Below are positions 11,446 through 21,490 of a stretch of DNA of 64,000 bases, piece after piece. Positions within the stretch are counted from its first letter, which is position 1. Each line of letters begins with the position of its first letter. The notes beneath the pieces were generated by a model. The model did not search any database. It had not been told where the DNA came from and saw only the letters and a program-made list of their open reading frames with translations. The position numbers were made by a program, and so were the translations under genes. Source of the DNA: Perognathus longimembris pacificus (lineage: Eukaryota > Chordata > Mammalia > Rodentia > Heteromyidae); the NCBI RefSeq assembly GCF_023159225.1, contig NC_063181.1, positions 11,801,606 to 11,865,605 on the forward strand, read 5' to 3'.

Positions 11446-12533
11446 TCCAGAAATTCATATGGAACAATAAAAGACCACAAATAGCAAAAACAATCCTAAG
11501 CAGAAAGAACAGTGCTGGAGGAATTACAATACCAAACTTCAAGCTGTATTATAAAGCTATAGTCATAGAAACAGCTTGGTATTGGCACAGGAACAGGCCT
11601 GAAGACCAATGGAACAGAACTGAAGACCCAGAAATGAACCTGCAGAACTACGCCTACTTAATCTTTGATAAAGGAGCTAAAAAATTAGGTTGATGTGGAA
11701 ACCGTGTATACTGGTATTAGAAGTAGGAAATTGAAAGGGAATACCAAAATTGAGAGACACAGGGTAAAAAAAGACAAACAACTACAAAAGCAATACATGC
11801 AAAACTGTTTGGTGTAAGTGAACTGAACACCTCAGGGGGTGAAAGGGAAAGTGGGAAGAGGGAGGGGGGTATGAAGGGCAAGGTAACAAACAGTACAAGA
11901 AATGTATCCAATGCCTAATGTATGAAACTGTAACCTCTCTGTACATCAGCTTGATAATAAAAATTTGAAAAAAAACAAAGTAGGATGATGGAAGAAAGCC
12001 TCTTTAACAAATGGTGCTGGCAAAACTGGTTCAACACATGCAACAAACTAAAACTAGATCCTTATATATCACCCTGCACCAAAATCAATTCCAAATGGAT
12101 CAAAGACTTCAAAATAAAAACAGATACCCTGAAAACACTACAAGAAGGAGCAGGAGAAACACTTGGGCTCCTTGGCACAGGACAAAACTTCCTTAATAAA
12201 GGCCCAGAAATGCTACAAATCAAAGAAAGGTTGGACAAATGGACTGCATCAAACTTCAGAGCTTCTGCAGGGCAAAGGACATAGCTCACAAGATAAACAG
12301 AAAGCCCACAGATTGGGAAAAGATCTTTACTGGCCATACTACAGACAAAGGCCTCATATCTAAAATATATGCAGAACTAAAAAAATTAAATTCCTTCAAC
12401 CAAAACCTCAAAGAACCAACAGCCCCCTCAATAAGTGGGCTAAAGACTTAAAAAGAGACGTCTCAGATGAAGAAATGAGAATGGCAAGAGACATATGAAA
12501 AAGTGCTCCATGTCACTGGCCATAAAAGAAATG
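11446..12533 (+). pseudogene. L1 ORF2 segment, inverted part
   Basis: The plus strand encodes broken ORF2p C-terminal region: the stretch at 11,985-12,284 reads 'SLFNKWCWQNWFNTCNKLKL' and continues '[18 protein letters not shown]', matching the same region of the full-length L1 at about 62,110-62,260. A 3' L1 fragment (11,701-11,980) splits it. Frames shift again near 12,280 and 12,450. It lies downstream of the reverse transcriptase motifs, so no catalytic residues are present. Confidence 0.85.
11701..11980 (+). mobile_element. Nested L1 3' end
   Basis: A 5'-truncated L1 3'UTR (tactggtattagaagtagga ... gtaacaaacagtacaagaaa ... gtaacctctctgtacatcag, ataataaaaatttg, A-tail) sits inside the inverted ORF2 segment. 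Imperfect duplications taggttgatgtggaa (11,686-11,700) and taggatgatggaa (11,981-11,993) flank it. Since it interrupts the twin-primed L1, it is the younger insertion. Confidence 0.8.
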
Positions 12534-12548
12534 CCTCTCTCACAATTT

Positions 12549-13545
12549 GCATGGAAACCTAGGGAATTTATGCCTCTGCAATGTGTTAGTTTGGGTTCCA
12601 TATTTCTAGTAAAAGGGAAGCCACTGGAAGAGAGACCAGGTTGTAGCCTATAGAACCATACTCGCTATCACACATGAAGATGTCCTAACACCAGTTCCAT
12701 TGCTTTCTAGACAATGGTGACCTTCCTCCTGACATTCCTGTCATCTCTTGTTACCATCACTGCAGCAAACACAAGCCCGGCATATTGTACACATTCATAA
12801 ACGGTAATTGAGTTCATTCCTGGCTTTCATTCTGCCCTGTAATACATGCACAGCAGGGGATAGCAAAGAGCAGACACGAGGTTGAATAGTCACAGGGACT
12901 GGGGCAACATGCTGACTCCACGTCTTTCTTTTGGTCCTTTAGGAAATAAATGAATCATAGAAATAAATGATATGGTTGACACTTAGATGTGATATCATTT
13001 CAGATCTAGATTCTACATATGATTAAGAACATGTCATCTTTGAGGTTTTGAGCTTAACTGATTTCACTCAACATGATGATCTTCAAATCTACCTATTTTC
13101 CAGCACATGGCATAATATTACTCCTCTTAAGACCCTGATAATACTTGATAATACTATATATACAACCTATTTTCTTTATTCAAATAAGCTTTCAGGCTTA
13201 TTTAAGGATAAGGACTTTTTAAAGATATTTACCCAAGGATAACTCTTGTCCCTATATTTTATGGTTGAATATGCAAGCCTTTGATACTTAAATACGGTAA
13301 TGTAAACGTTACCACAACCCCTGTAAGCAGAAACTTTAAAAGCAGAAGAGTCAAGCAAAAGATCATAGCTAAGTATAATTTATACAATAAAATATAAATT
13401 TTCAATAATATAGATTTTGAAAAGAAATTTAATTTTAAAGAATTAGCATGTTAAAATTACCCTTGATCAAAAGCATAAATCACAAATGCCATTGTTTCTA
13501 AAGAGATCAAATGAAGGCTAGATCAGTTTAAATTCCAGGTAAGAA
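12549..13545. other. Anonymous sequence
   Basis: No recognised feature. Small open frames of about 60 codons (13,048-13,242) lack any domain. Confidence 0.5.
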
Positions 13546-13748
13546 GTCGGGCACGGTTGATGTACCTGTAGTCCTAACTATTCAAGATGTAGAGGCAGAA
13601 CCACTGTTCAAGAGCAACCTGAGTATAGCTGACAAGACCCTATCCCAAAAACAAAATAAAAAAGAATTGGAGGTATGGCTCAAGCGTTAGCATATCAGCC
13701 TAGAAAGAAAGAGGTCCCGGTTTCAACCCTTAGTCTCACAAAGACTAA
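13546..13748 (+). mobile_element. B1-dID-type dimeric SINE
   Basis: A 7SL/B1-like left arm (gtcgggcacggttgatgtac, ctgtagtcctaactattcaa, tcaagagcaacctgagtata, gaccctatcccaaaaacaaa) is joined through an A-rich linker to a tRNA-like right arm with box A-like ggtatggctcaagcgttagc and box B-like ggtttcaaccc. The right arm is closer to an ID/tRNA than the Geo arm of other copies. Decayed; target-site duplication not clear. Confidence 0.8.
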
Positions 13749-14370
13749 AATTATAGCCTAATTTCAGATACTAAGAAAGAAAACATAAGCGGAGACTAAT
13801 GGTAATGTTTCTAAACAGCACATGATGGTAAGTGTTGTCATGAAATCTATTTCTGTGCACGTTTGGGAAACAAAAGAAGAATTTTATTAATTTAGGATAA
13901 CATATTTGGTCTTTCCGATTGATAAAACTCAAGAGCCTCTCAGGATCTTGTACTTAGATTTTTTTTTCAGTTTATGGTAAAGCAAATTCAAATCATTAGT
14001 TCAGGGGAAAGGAGGTGAGCATAGAAGTTTATGTTCCTATTGTATTTTCCCAATCATTCTTCTCTCAAGTTATGGTGGATTCTAAGAGGAAAAGGACAAT
14101 CAGTAGGGATGTTGGTGTTCATATATACTGACCATTACTAGAACTCTCACATGGTAACTCAGAGCTACAAAAGAGCAAAGAAAGAATGGTATTAAGCTTT
14201 ATCAATGTGACTGAGGGTGTCTTAGTGGGGTATATATTTCTTTCAGTCTACTACTACTATCTTGGATTTTTCTTTAAACAGTACATAAAAGTGGGATAAA
14301 GAAAAGCATCAATTAATCAGACAGACGTAATCCTCAGAAAATCCAGGATTGAAATTTTGGAGGAAAAACT
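13749..14370. other. Anonymous sequence
   Basis: No recognised gene or repeat. Confidence 0.5.
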
Positions 14371-14580
14371 ATTTTTTTTTCATTCATTGCTTTATTGGGG
14401 GCGGGGCATTGAACTCAGGACAATATGCTTTCTAGGTGGGGAAGCTACTACATGGATCAATGATTCCAGCTATTTTATTGCCTTAGTTTGCTTATGAACA
14501 TTCTCAAGCTTTCCCCCAGGTAGTCCACATTCCTCCTACCTAAGCCCCCTGAGTAGCTGGAACCTGTAGCAACTGTACTC
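14371..14580 (-). mobile_element. Decayed B1-dID/Geo-type SINE
   Basis: A T-run at the left (tail on the minus strand), then 'gggcattgaactcaggacaa' and finally 'ccccctgagtagctggaacc', the complement of a tRNA-like arm and a B1-like head. Heavily diverged. Confidence 0.6.
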
Positions 14581-15461
14581 AGATGAGTCTAAATAAGTAT
14601 ATTTTAGAGTTAAGGAAGTTCTGGTAGCTTTGCATCATAAAACAAGTAAAAAAGATTACAGGGTTTTCATTTTAGAGCAATTTTATGTACCCAACAGAAA
14701 ATAAGCTTCCTTGAGCCATTATACTGCCCTGCTCTTTTTTACCAAGAAATCTCTGGCAATTGGTTCTTCATCATACACAGACTGTTGAATACATTTAGAG
14801 CACCCATCTGTTATTCACACATGGCTATTGTAATTTTCAAGTCTCAAAACAACTTGTTGACTGAGGTGTTGCATTGTTGGTGCCTGCTTTTATATCATTT
14901 GAATTTTAAATCTCTCTCTAGCTTATTTCTATATAACTGTAGTAGATAGATTTGTCAGGTAAATGGAGTGCACACAAGGCAATTCATTCTTCTTCAAATG
15001 ACGAACAACAGGTGTCAATAGATACTCCCCACTGTGCTAACAACACCTTTGTTTTCATCTTATTACTATTGGGTTATTTATTTATATTTGTACACACACA
15101 TACACATACACACACGTTTTCTTCAACACACATGAATTAAGGCTAAAAAACTTTCACCAATAAAGTGAATTTGGCTTAAGCAAATAAATCAAATGAAAAA
15201 TTTATCCTAGGAAAGCTGTGGCAATAAAGAAAATTTTGTCAAAGGATCAAGGAGATAGATCTCTATGAAGACTAATGTCAGAAATGTGTACCCCTCATGG
15301 GTTCTGAAAAGAGTCCTACTGGGAGATGATATTAAGGAGCATGTTGTGGTAATGTTACCTACCTTCCCACAATCAGGAAGGCATAAGCAGGATCATGGTC
15401 TGAGGCCCCAAGTCCCAGGAAATCCAAGACCCTTTCTGGAAAATAAGGGAATAAAAAATAG
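14581..15461. other. Anonymous sequence with a short (CA)n
   Basis: No gene recognised. A short CA-rich tract lies at 15,091-15,117. Open frames at 14,952 and 15,265 have no recognisable domains. Confidence 0.5.
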
Positions 15462-15553
15462 GCCAGAATTGTGCTTGTAGTAGAACCACCTGTCTAGCAA
15501 GCACAGGTACTCAGTTCAGACCCTATCGCCACACAAACAGGGGGAAAAAAAAA
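15462..15553 (+). mobile_element. ID/dID monomer
   Basis: Reads 'ctgtctagcaagcacaggta' and 'cagttcagaccctatcgcca' followed by an A-run, a decayed ID-type tRNA-derived monomer with box B-like gttcagaccc. Confidence 0.65.
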
Positions 15554-16227
15554 AGATGCTACAAAATATATTTGAAGATCATGTTCAAGGTGATTCAGAG
15601 TTGGTTAACCTCAGGGTGATAATCATATAATCATTTGAAAATAAGTTTTGGAAGAGGGTCAGTTAAAAACTTTCCTACTTGTTGCTTTCTTAAAACACTT
15701 TGCTATTTGCTTTTCTTGGTTTACTGTTCCTTTGTGTGCACTTAAATGAAGTCCATTTTCAAAATGAACCATTTAAAAATATTCTAAAAATCTGCGATAT
15801 ATATACACATGTATATATGTGTGTGTGCATATATATTTGAATTTTAAATCATTTGAATTTTAAATCTCTGTAGCTTATTTCTGTATATATTAGATTTGTC
15901 AACTAAATAGAGTTCACAAGTGTGAACTCCGTATGTATACACACACACATACACACACATTAAGGTATTTCTTATATATATTCTCAAAGTGAACAGGAGA
16001 CTTTTATGTCTGATTTCAGGATTCTGAAAGTTAACTTTTAATGATCTTAAGAAATTAAAAAAAGAACTTTTCCTGCATGAAAACGAAACAGTCTGCCTGT
16101 AATTTCAGAGTGGACTATATGCAAAATTGAAATAAATCCTACAGAAATTGTCCTCAGGAATGAAAGATAGAAGAATGTCTATAGGCTCATGGCTTTTGAA
16201 ACACATCCTAGTTTTAATGCGTATTTA
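15554..16227. other. Anonymous sequence with AT/GT and CA tracts
   Basis: Compound tracts at 15,797-15,836 (tatata/tgtgtg) and 15,937-15,960 (acacac). A segment near 15,838-15,930 repeats a segment near 14,897-14,975 (atcatttgaattttaaatctct ... gtagcttatttct ... gatttgtcaa), an apparent imperfect local duplication. Confidence 0.55.
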
Positions 16228-16565
16228 TTTTATAAGGTTTCGAATATGACAGGTGAGAGCAAGCCTTTTATTTGGGAGGCTGAGAAAAGGATCATCTTAG
16301 TTCAAGGCCAGCCTGGGCAAACATGCAAGACTCCTAAACCAATAGCTGGTTGTGATGGTACCTGTGTGACATAGGAGGCTGAGGCCAGAAAGACTGCAGT
16401 TCCAGACCAACTGAGGCAAAATAAAAATGTCTGTAAGATCACATCTCAGTGGAAGAAGGTAATCATAGTGGTGTGTAGCTGTCATTCTACTTAGGATAGG
16501 AAGTATAAAACACAGAGATCATGATTCAGGGGGAACCTGAGCAGGAAATAAGACCTTACCTTAAA
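16228..16565 (+). mobile_element. Multimeric 7SL/B1-like SINE
   Basis: Three successive B1-like segments can be made out: 'tttgggaggctgagaaaagg ... ttcaaggccagcctgggcaa', then 'agctggttgtgatggtacct ... ataggaggctgaggccagaa ... agttccagaccaactgaggc', then 'catagtggtgtgtagctgtc ... ctacttaggataggaagtat'. It looks like a dimer or trimer of 7SL-derived units or two SINEs inserted head to tail. Strongly decayed. Confidence 0.55.
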
Positions 16566-16625
16566 AATAACCAGTAAGTGGTAACTCCTTTAAACAACAA
16601 CTTAATGATAATAAACATACACATA
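16566..16625 (+). mobile_element. L1-like 3' terminal fragment
   Basis: 'gtggtaactcctttaaacaa' followed by 'ttaatgataataaac' matches the recurrent tail seen near 4,205, 44,560 and 48,155. Confidence 0.35.
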
Positions 16626-17196
16626 ATATTTTAATGTTTAAATTCACATGATGAAATGCATAACAAAATATGTATAGTCACCATATGTCTTATAGCTGGT
16701 CATGTAGTGGATTTGTAGTTTATAACCTTTTATCATCTATAAACTCCACGTCTTTTGTCATTGGCACTATGTAGCATAAATTTTCATTCCTGAATAATTT
16801 GAATCTACAATGTTCCTATAGATATGGGGCCAGGGTTACTAAGTTTTGTTTTACCAGCTTTTGCTTAGATTTGGGGCATCCCAGATAATCTAGATTTGTT
16901 AACATAGTCCACTAGATTGCTTTAGCAGTAGTGATTCAATAATATACATATTCTTTATGTATAATATACATACAATAATACACATGTTCTTTCAGGATTA
17001 TTCATGTTCTTTCTTGGCAGGAAAATTACCAAGTGTCAAAGTGAATGCTTCAAGTTATAACTCAGTGAAACTATTGTTGTGTTCTCTGATTAAAGCACTT
17101 TTCCCCCATACGAAGTAAGAAATTCAGAGTCTAAGTTATGGTAAAGAAATGCAAGATTTCAACAAGGAGTTATTTGGTAAAATAGTAAGCAATAAA
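16626..17196. other. Anonymous AT-rich sequence
   Basis: No recognised feature. Confidence 0.5.
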
Positions 17197-17207
17197 ACTG
17201 CATCTTT

Positions 17208-17440
17208 GGGGCTGGGAATATGGCCTAGTGGCAAGAGTGCTTGCCTCATATACATGAGGCCCTGGGTTCGATTCCTCAGCACCACATATACAGAAAATGG
17301 CCAGAAGTGGCGCTGTGGCTCAAGTGGCAGAGTGCTAGCCTTGAGCAAAAATGAAGCCAGGGACAGTGCTCAGGCCCTGAGTCCAAGGCCCAGGACTGGC
17401 AAAAAAAAAAACCAAAAAAAAAAAAAAAAAAAAAACAAAC
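17208..17440 (+). mobile_element. IDL-Geo SINE
   Basis: Intact two-part structure: ID-like left half with box A-like tggcctagtggcaagagtg and box B-like gggttcgattcc, Geo right half from about 17,302, and a long A-rich tail (17,401-17,436). Target-site duplication actgcatcttt at 17,197-17,207 and 17,441-17,451. It belongs to the subfamily with 'atatggcc', 'gcttgcc' and 'tatacatgagg'. The open frames across it are incidental. Confidence 0.95.
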
Positions 17441-17451
17441 ACTGCATCTTT

Positions 17452-17847
17452 TACCCCATAGTTTACAGACCCACAGGTTTTGCTGCAGGACAAATGACAT
17501 AATCCTAGTCATTGATTCAAAATTTCTCTTCCATTGTAGAAGACAAACCTTACTTTTTAAAAAGAGTATGCTCTCTAAACTGCACTATAATTAATTTACC
17601 AAGTACTCTGGTTTCTCTTCAGATAGTAAATCTTTTGCCTTTAACTTAAGTTGTAATTTCTGCAGTTCAGGTCCTGGAACACCATACAAGTCTTTGAGGT
17701 TTATCTGGAGATTATTTGTTCTAAATGTTCTAATTATGTGAGATGGTCTCACAGACCTAACAGAGGGTTCTCATGTTATTCTGGAGGATGGGTACCTCTA
17801 ATGTAGGAAAGCATGGTATAGGATATTACCTTAATGCTTGAGTGTCC
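17452..17847. other. Anonymous sequence
   Basis: No recognised feature. Confidence 0.5.
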
Positions 17848-17932
17848 CCCTCTCTCCTCCTCCTCCTCCTCCTCCTCCTCCTCCTCCTCCTCCTCCTCCT
17901 CCCTCCTCCTCCTCCTCTTTCCTCCTCTCCTT
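17848..17932. repeat. (CTC)n microsatellite
   Basis: About 80 bp of CCT/CTC triplets, continuing into pyrimidine-rich sequence to about 18,000. The proline, leucine or serine-rich open frames here are artefacts of the repeat. Confidence 0.95.
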
Positions 17933-18000
17933 ATCCCTCCCCATTTCTCTCTGTCTCTTTTACTGTCCCTTCTCCTTCTTCCTCTCCCTATTCCTCTCTT

Positions 18001-18689
18001 TGGTTAGAGTCTTTGAGTGTTTATATCCTGATTATTTGGTAACACTTGATAGTGTGTAATATGATCGTGAATGAAATTTCTGAATTCATTGAGTCAAATT
18101 TGTCCATCCCAAACTATGCTTTAAAAAAAACTGAGAGAAAATGTCTGACTGACATCTACAGAATATTTTCACATTTATCTGATTATAGGAAGCATTGGAA
18201 GTCTTCAGTGTTGTGGGTAATCTTTGCTCAGTCTTCATGTTCTGTGCTCATAGTTCAAGATCTAATATAGCTCTTCCTATTCCTGCTTGTCACCTATCTG
18301 TCAATCCTGTTTATATCCCTGAACATCAAATAAACTATTTTGCAACTACTAATGGTGACTTTCACCTCCGTAAGTATCTCATGTACCAGATATAATCACC
18401 ATGCACTACTTCAAGCTTTCTATAGCTTAAAGCCTTTTCTTAGTGATTTTCAAGGATATTTCTAGTTCAGATTGCAATGGGGCCTAATTCCATTTCCAGC
18501 TGATGCATCAGTCCTAAGGAACTTTTGCTGAACCACATTTAGATAGAGGAAATAATTAAATGCAAAAGAAGAAAGAGTTGTAGGAGCATCATAAAATGAA
18601 TGGTATCATGCTACTGATTTAATTAACAAATTGAATTAATGTTCTTACAAAATAAATCATGATAGAGTTTGACTCTTCTTTCTTCTTTC
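18001..18689. other. Anonymous sequence
   Basis: No recognised gene or repeat; two frames of 66-74 codons have no domain. Confidence 0.45.
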
Positions 18690-18890
18690 CATACCATGTA
18701 AAGATACACTGAGAAGACATTTCTACTCAGGAAGAAGAGGGTCCCACAAGATAGCTAATCTACTGACACCCAGATGTTGGGCTTTCCATTCTCAACAAAT
18801 GCAAGAAATAAATTCATGTTGACTAAGGTACTTGCTCTCTGTTAATCTGTTATAGAAACATGAGCTTCAACCAGGAATCTAAGCCACCTG
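18690..18890 (+). mobile_element. MaLR-type LTR, 3' part
   Basis: 'cactgagaagacatttctac', 'ctactgacacccagatgttg', 'ggctttccattctcaacaaa', AATAAA at 18,807-18,812 and 'ctgttatagaaacatgag' follow the 3' half of a mammalian MaLR LTR in order. No internal region or partner LTR is seen. Confidence 0.7.
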
Positions 18891-19018
18891 TTCATGCAAA
18901 TTATTTGTGAATTCTGCTTTATTTATTTACACATTCTATTTTTAATACACTGGTATTGAAATCTGTACGTATTTACTTGTCTCTATAAATTTATACTCAG
19001 GAGAGGAGGAGAAATACA

Positions 19019-19121
19019 GACACATGCACACATACATACACACACATGCATATGCCAATTAGATATGCGCTACACTTACAAGTTGTGCCTGCGCACGCGC
19101 ACACACACACACACACACACC
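19019..19121. repeat. CA-rich simple repeat
   Basis: Interrupted cacacatacatac tracts and a purer (CA)n at 19,091-19,120 containing a cgcacgcgcac motif that could adopt left-handed DNA. Confidence 0.85.
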
Positions 19122-19371
19122 AATGTCCACCACTAATCTTTAAGGCATTGTAGGACTTGCATATAGTCCAAGGCCCAAACTAGTGCTCTGTTCTCTTCAC
19201 AAAGGACACAAACTCAACACTTGGTAACTGAGATTCTCTTACCCTGCTATGAAATATTCATAAGTCTCACTTAATAAAAACCTAACAAAATGAATTTGCA
19301 TTGCAAAAAATAACTCCAAGATTAGAAAGAAGCATAGATTATGTATTCATTTGCTGATTATCTCTTAAAGC
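19122..19371. other. Anonymous sequence
   Basis: Nothing recognised. Confidence 0.45.
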
Positions 19372-19472
19372 TAGTTGTCTCCATTGAAAAACAAGGGTGA
19401 TCACAATACTTTCCTCACAGTGTTGTGTATGGAATTACCTGGCCAAGAATCAATACTTAATGAATATTTGTT
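19372..19472 (+). mobile_element. MIR SINE fragment
   Basis: 'gttgtctccattgaaaaaca', 'cctcacagtgttgtgtatgg' and 'aatacttaatgaatatttg' correspond in order to the MIR 3' half (…tgtaaaatgggg…cctcatagggttgttgtgagg…gctcaataaatg). A family older than placental mammals. Confidence 0.65.
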
Positions 19473-21189
19473 TTTCTAATGAATTTAATTTATTATGCCA
19501 AACATTTATATTAGAAATTTGGAAAGACACAGCAGGATAAAGTATGCTGTTTTCCAGTGTAGCTGCAGATAAACAGGTGCATTGATTAAAGATTAAAGGT
19601 GCGTTGCCTAGAAAGGCTAGGAACCTTTTACTTGAGTCTTACTTGGCTGGTCCTTGAGAAGAAAACATAATGTCTTGACTTTATTTAAAATAGGAACAAT
19701 AACCTATTTCTATGATTTCTTTGTTGAGTTGCCCAATACCCACACTCAGATTTCAGAGTGAAAAGAAAGGCAAACCCAGGAAAAGCTTCATGATAGAGTC
19801 AGAATTGAAACTGGCACTGAATTCATGCAAATAAGTTAAAGAGAAGAGAAAAAAAAACACCTGACAAACCATGAAATGAAAAGAATCTGGGCCAATGTTG
19901 AGACAAGAATAACTCTGTCTGATGCAGAACTGGTTAGAGACCCAGGAATGTGGGTGCTTTCAGGAAAAGTAAAATTCAATGTTTTTTCTCCTGTTCTCAA
20001 GTCCTGCTCTTGATAATTGTGTCCTTTGGAGGTGGGAGAATCTTTATATGAAGTATACAACAAAATTTGCCATTACAATTTTTGTCTATGTTGGCTGTCC
20101 CATTATCACTGATTCCTCAGAGATACTCATCAAATTTCTGGTTTCTTCCCTGCCAAAGAGTAGACCCAAGTATTGCTGCTTTTTCATTTGTAATAAACAG
20201 ATTATACTAACTATGTCAAGAACTATGTTGGTGATTAAGACATTCAATACATACAACACAGTTAAACAGATGTTTGGTATATAGCAAATGATATAAAAAT
20301 GTCCTGAAATTATTATTTTAAATTATGGTTCAATTTTTAGTGTGAATTCATCCTCTGAAATGCTTCCTTTACAAATGGAAGTAAACCTGGCTACTTGTCA
20401 GGGTTCTTAAGCCAAAGGACTTCTTTTCTTGTATTTGCATTTGAACACAAGGCCCAATATTCAATACATGTCTTTTAATGGTTAAACTGCAATACCTTCT
20501 CAATAAAAATGGTTGCATTCAGCTTCGTGAACAGTAAAATGGCATGTCAGCATGTTTTATACTGCCCATTTGCAAAGTCACAGTCTGATTTTGTGAGATG
20601 TCTGTGAAGCTGTAATGTTCCACACTACCATTTCCTTCGACGAAGGAGCCAATCTCCCATGACCAATTTGCAAGTCATTCTCAAAGTGCGGGAGCATAAA
20701 GCAGTGAAGCATAGAAATAAGTCATTGGTTTCAAGTCTTCACTTTACATTCAGGAGTATAAGGGATTTCCTTTTCTGGAGAGGAAAACAACATTTCTCCA
20801 CCTAGTTGTAACTTAACTCCTGTAAAGATTCCAAACAAGATGATGAGGAGGGTGTCCTGTAGCTATCAGAGGTAGCCTCCAGATCTCCTATTGACTATTT
20901 TGACAAAACAGAGAATCATAAACATTAGTGTTTGAATAGGTACCAGAGAAAAAGTCAGGGCTAAAAGACAGAATCAATCAGGATGAATGTCAAAGTGGTT
21001 TATGACTATATATGAAAATAAAATAGGGAAACCTGCTGGAATTGTTTTCAGGAGCAGGGAGAGGAGTGGGTGGGTGATGGGTTTAATTTGAGCAGGATCC
21101 ATTGGAAGACTACAACCCTCCCTTTGCACAGTGAAGAAAGCTAATAATCCATTCATGGAAAAAGTCAAGAAATAGCTTGTTAAAAAGTT
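19473..21189. other. Anonymous sequence
   Basis: No gene, RNA or repeat recognised in about 1.7 kb. A 101-codon frame at 19,979-20,284 has no recognisable domain or codon pattern. Confidence 0.5.
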
Positions 21190-21415
21190 AACAAAAGTTT
21201 GACAGTGAGAACAAAGGAGGATATTCTTAGGAGAGAATCACAGGGGCTCAGTAGCTACACATGTAAGATCATATATAATGATGCTTATCATAATGAACTC
21301 CAAGAAACGGAAGTAAGATTTTTTATTATACACTTGCAGTTCTTTTGGGGGGGGGGGCTTTTTTTCTTTGGTTTATTCCCTTCTGTCACTGTTATTGATT
21401 TCTGTACCCTTTGTC

Positions 21416-21458
<43 letters not shown>

Positions 21459-21490
21459 GTCTGATTTGGGGAGGGGAGGGGCAGACTGCT
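21190..21490 (+). mobile_element. L1 3'UTR fragment with (TA)n
   Basis: 'gcttatcataatgaactcca', 'agaaacggaagtaagatttt' and 'tctgtcactgttattgattt' match the L1 3'UTR seen at 38,560-38,720 and 48,740-48,850. A G-run (21,346-21,357) and a (TA)n tract (21,415-21,457) lie within it. The 123-codon frame over it is incidental. Confidence 0.7.

Larger units (their letters stand above)
10443..12533 (-). mobile_element. L1 insertion with 5' inversion (twin priming)
   Basis: A single L1 insertion bounded by a perfect 15-bp target-site duplication, cctctctcacaattt, at 10,428-10,442 and 12,534-12,548. From about 11,445 down to 10,443 the minus strand carries the end of ORF2, the 3'UTR and the tail (seen as ttttttaataatt at the left edge). 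From about 11,446 to 12,533 the plus strand carries the adjacent upstream ORF2 segment in inverted orientation. The inverted segment ends at an ORF2 point (…ggccataaaagaaatg) almost contiguous with where the sense segment begins (caaaacaacattgagattcc), as expected of twin-primed reverse transcription. Broken by stops; no function. Confidence 0.9.

Noticed and set aside
10443..12533. Two independent, oppositely oriented L1 insertions
   Set aside because: Only one target-site duplication surrounds the pair and their ORF2 coordinates abut; twin priming explains both parts.
17208..17290. Possible tRNA gene
   Set aside because: Box A and box B-like sequences belong to the ID-like head of a SINE; the rest does not fold as a tRNA and the copy has an A-tail and target-site duplication.
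17149..17502. 117-codon frame
   Set aside because: Runs through the IDL-Geo SINE and its A-tail (poly-lysine); similar SINE-derived frames occur at 33,142 and 62,632.
19979..20284. 101-codon frame
   Set aside because: No recognisable domain, no homologous look to any known family, and no promoter or splice context; expected by chance in 64 kb.
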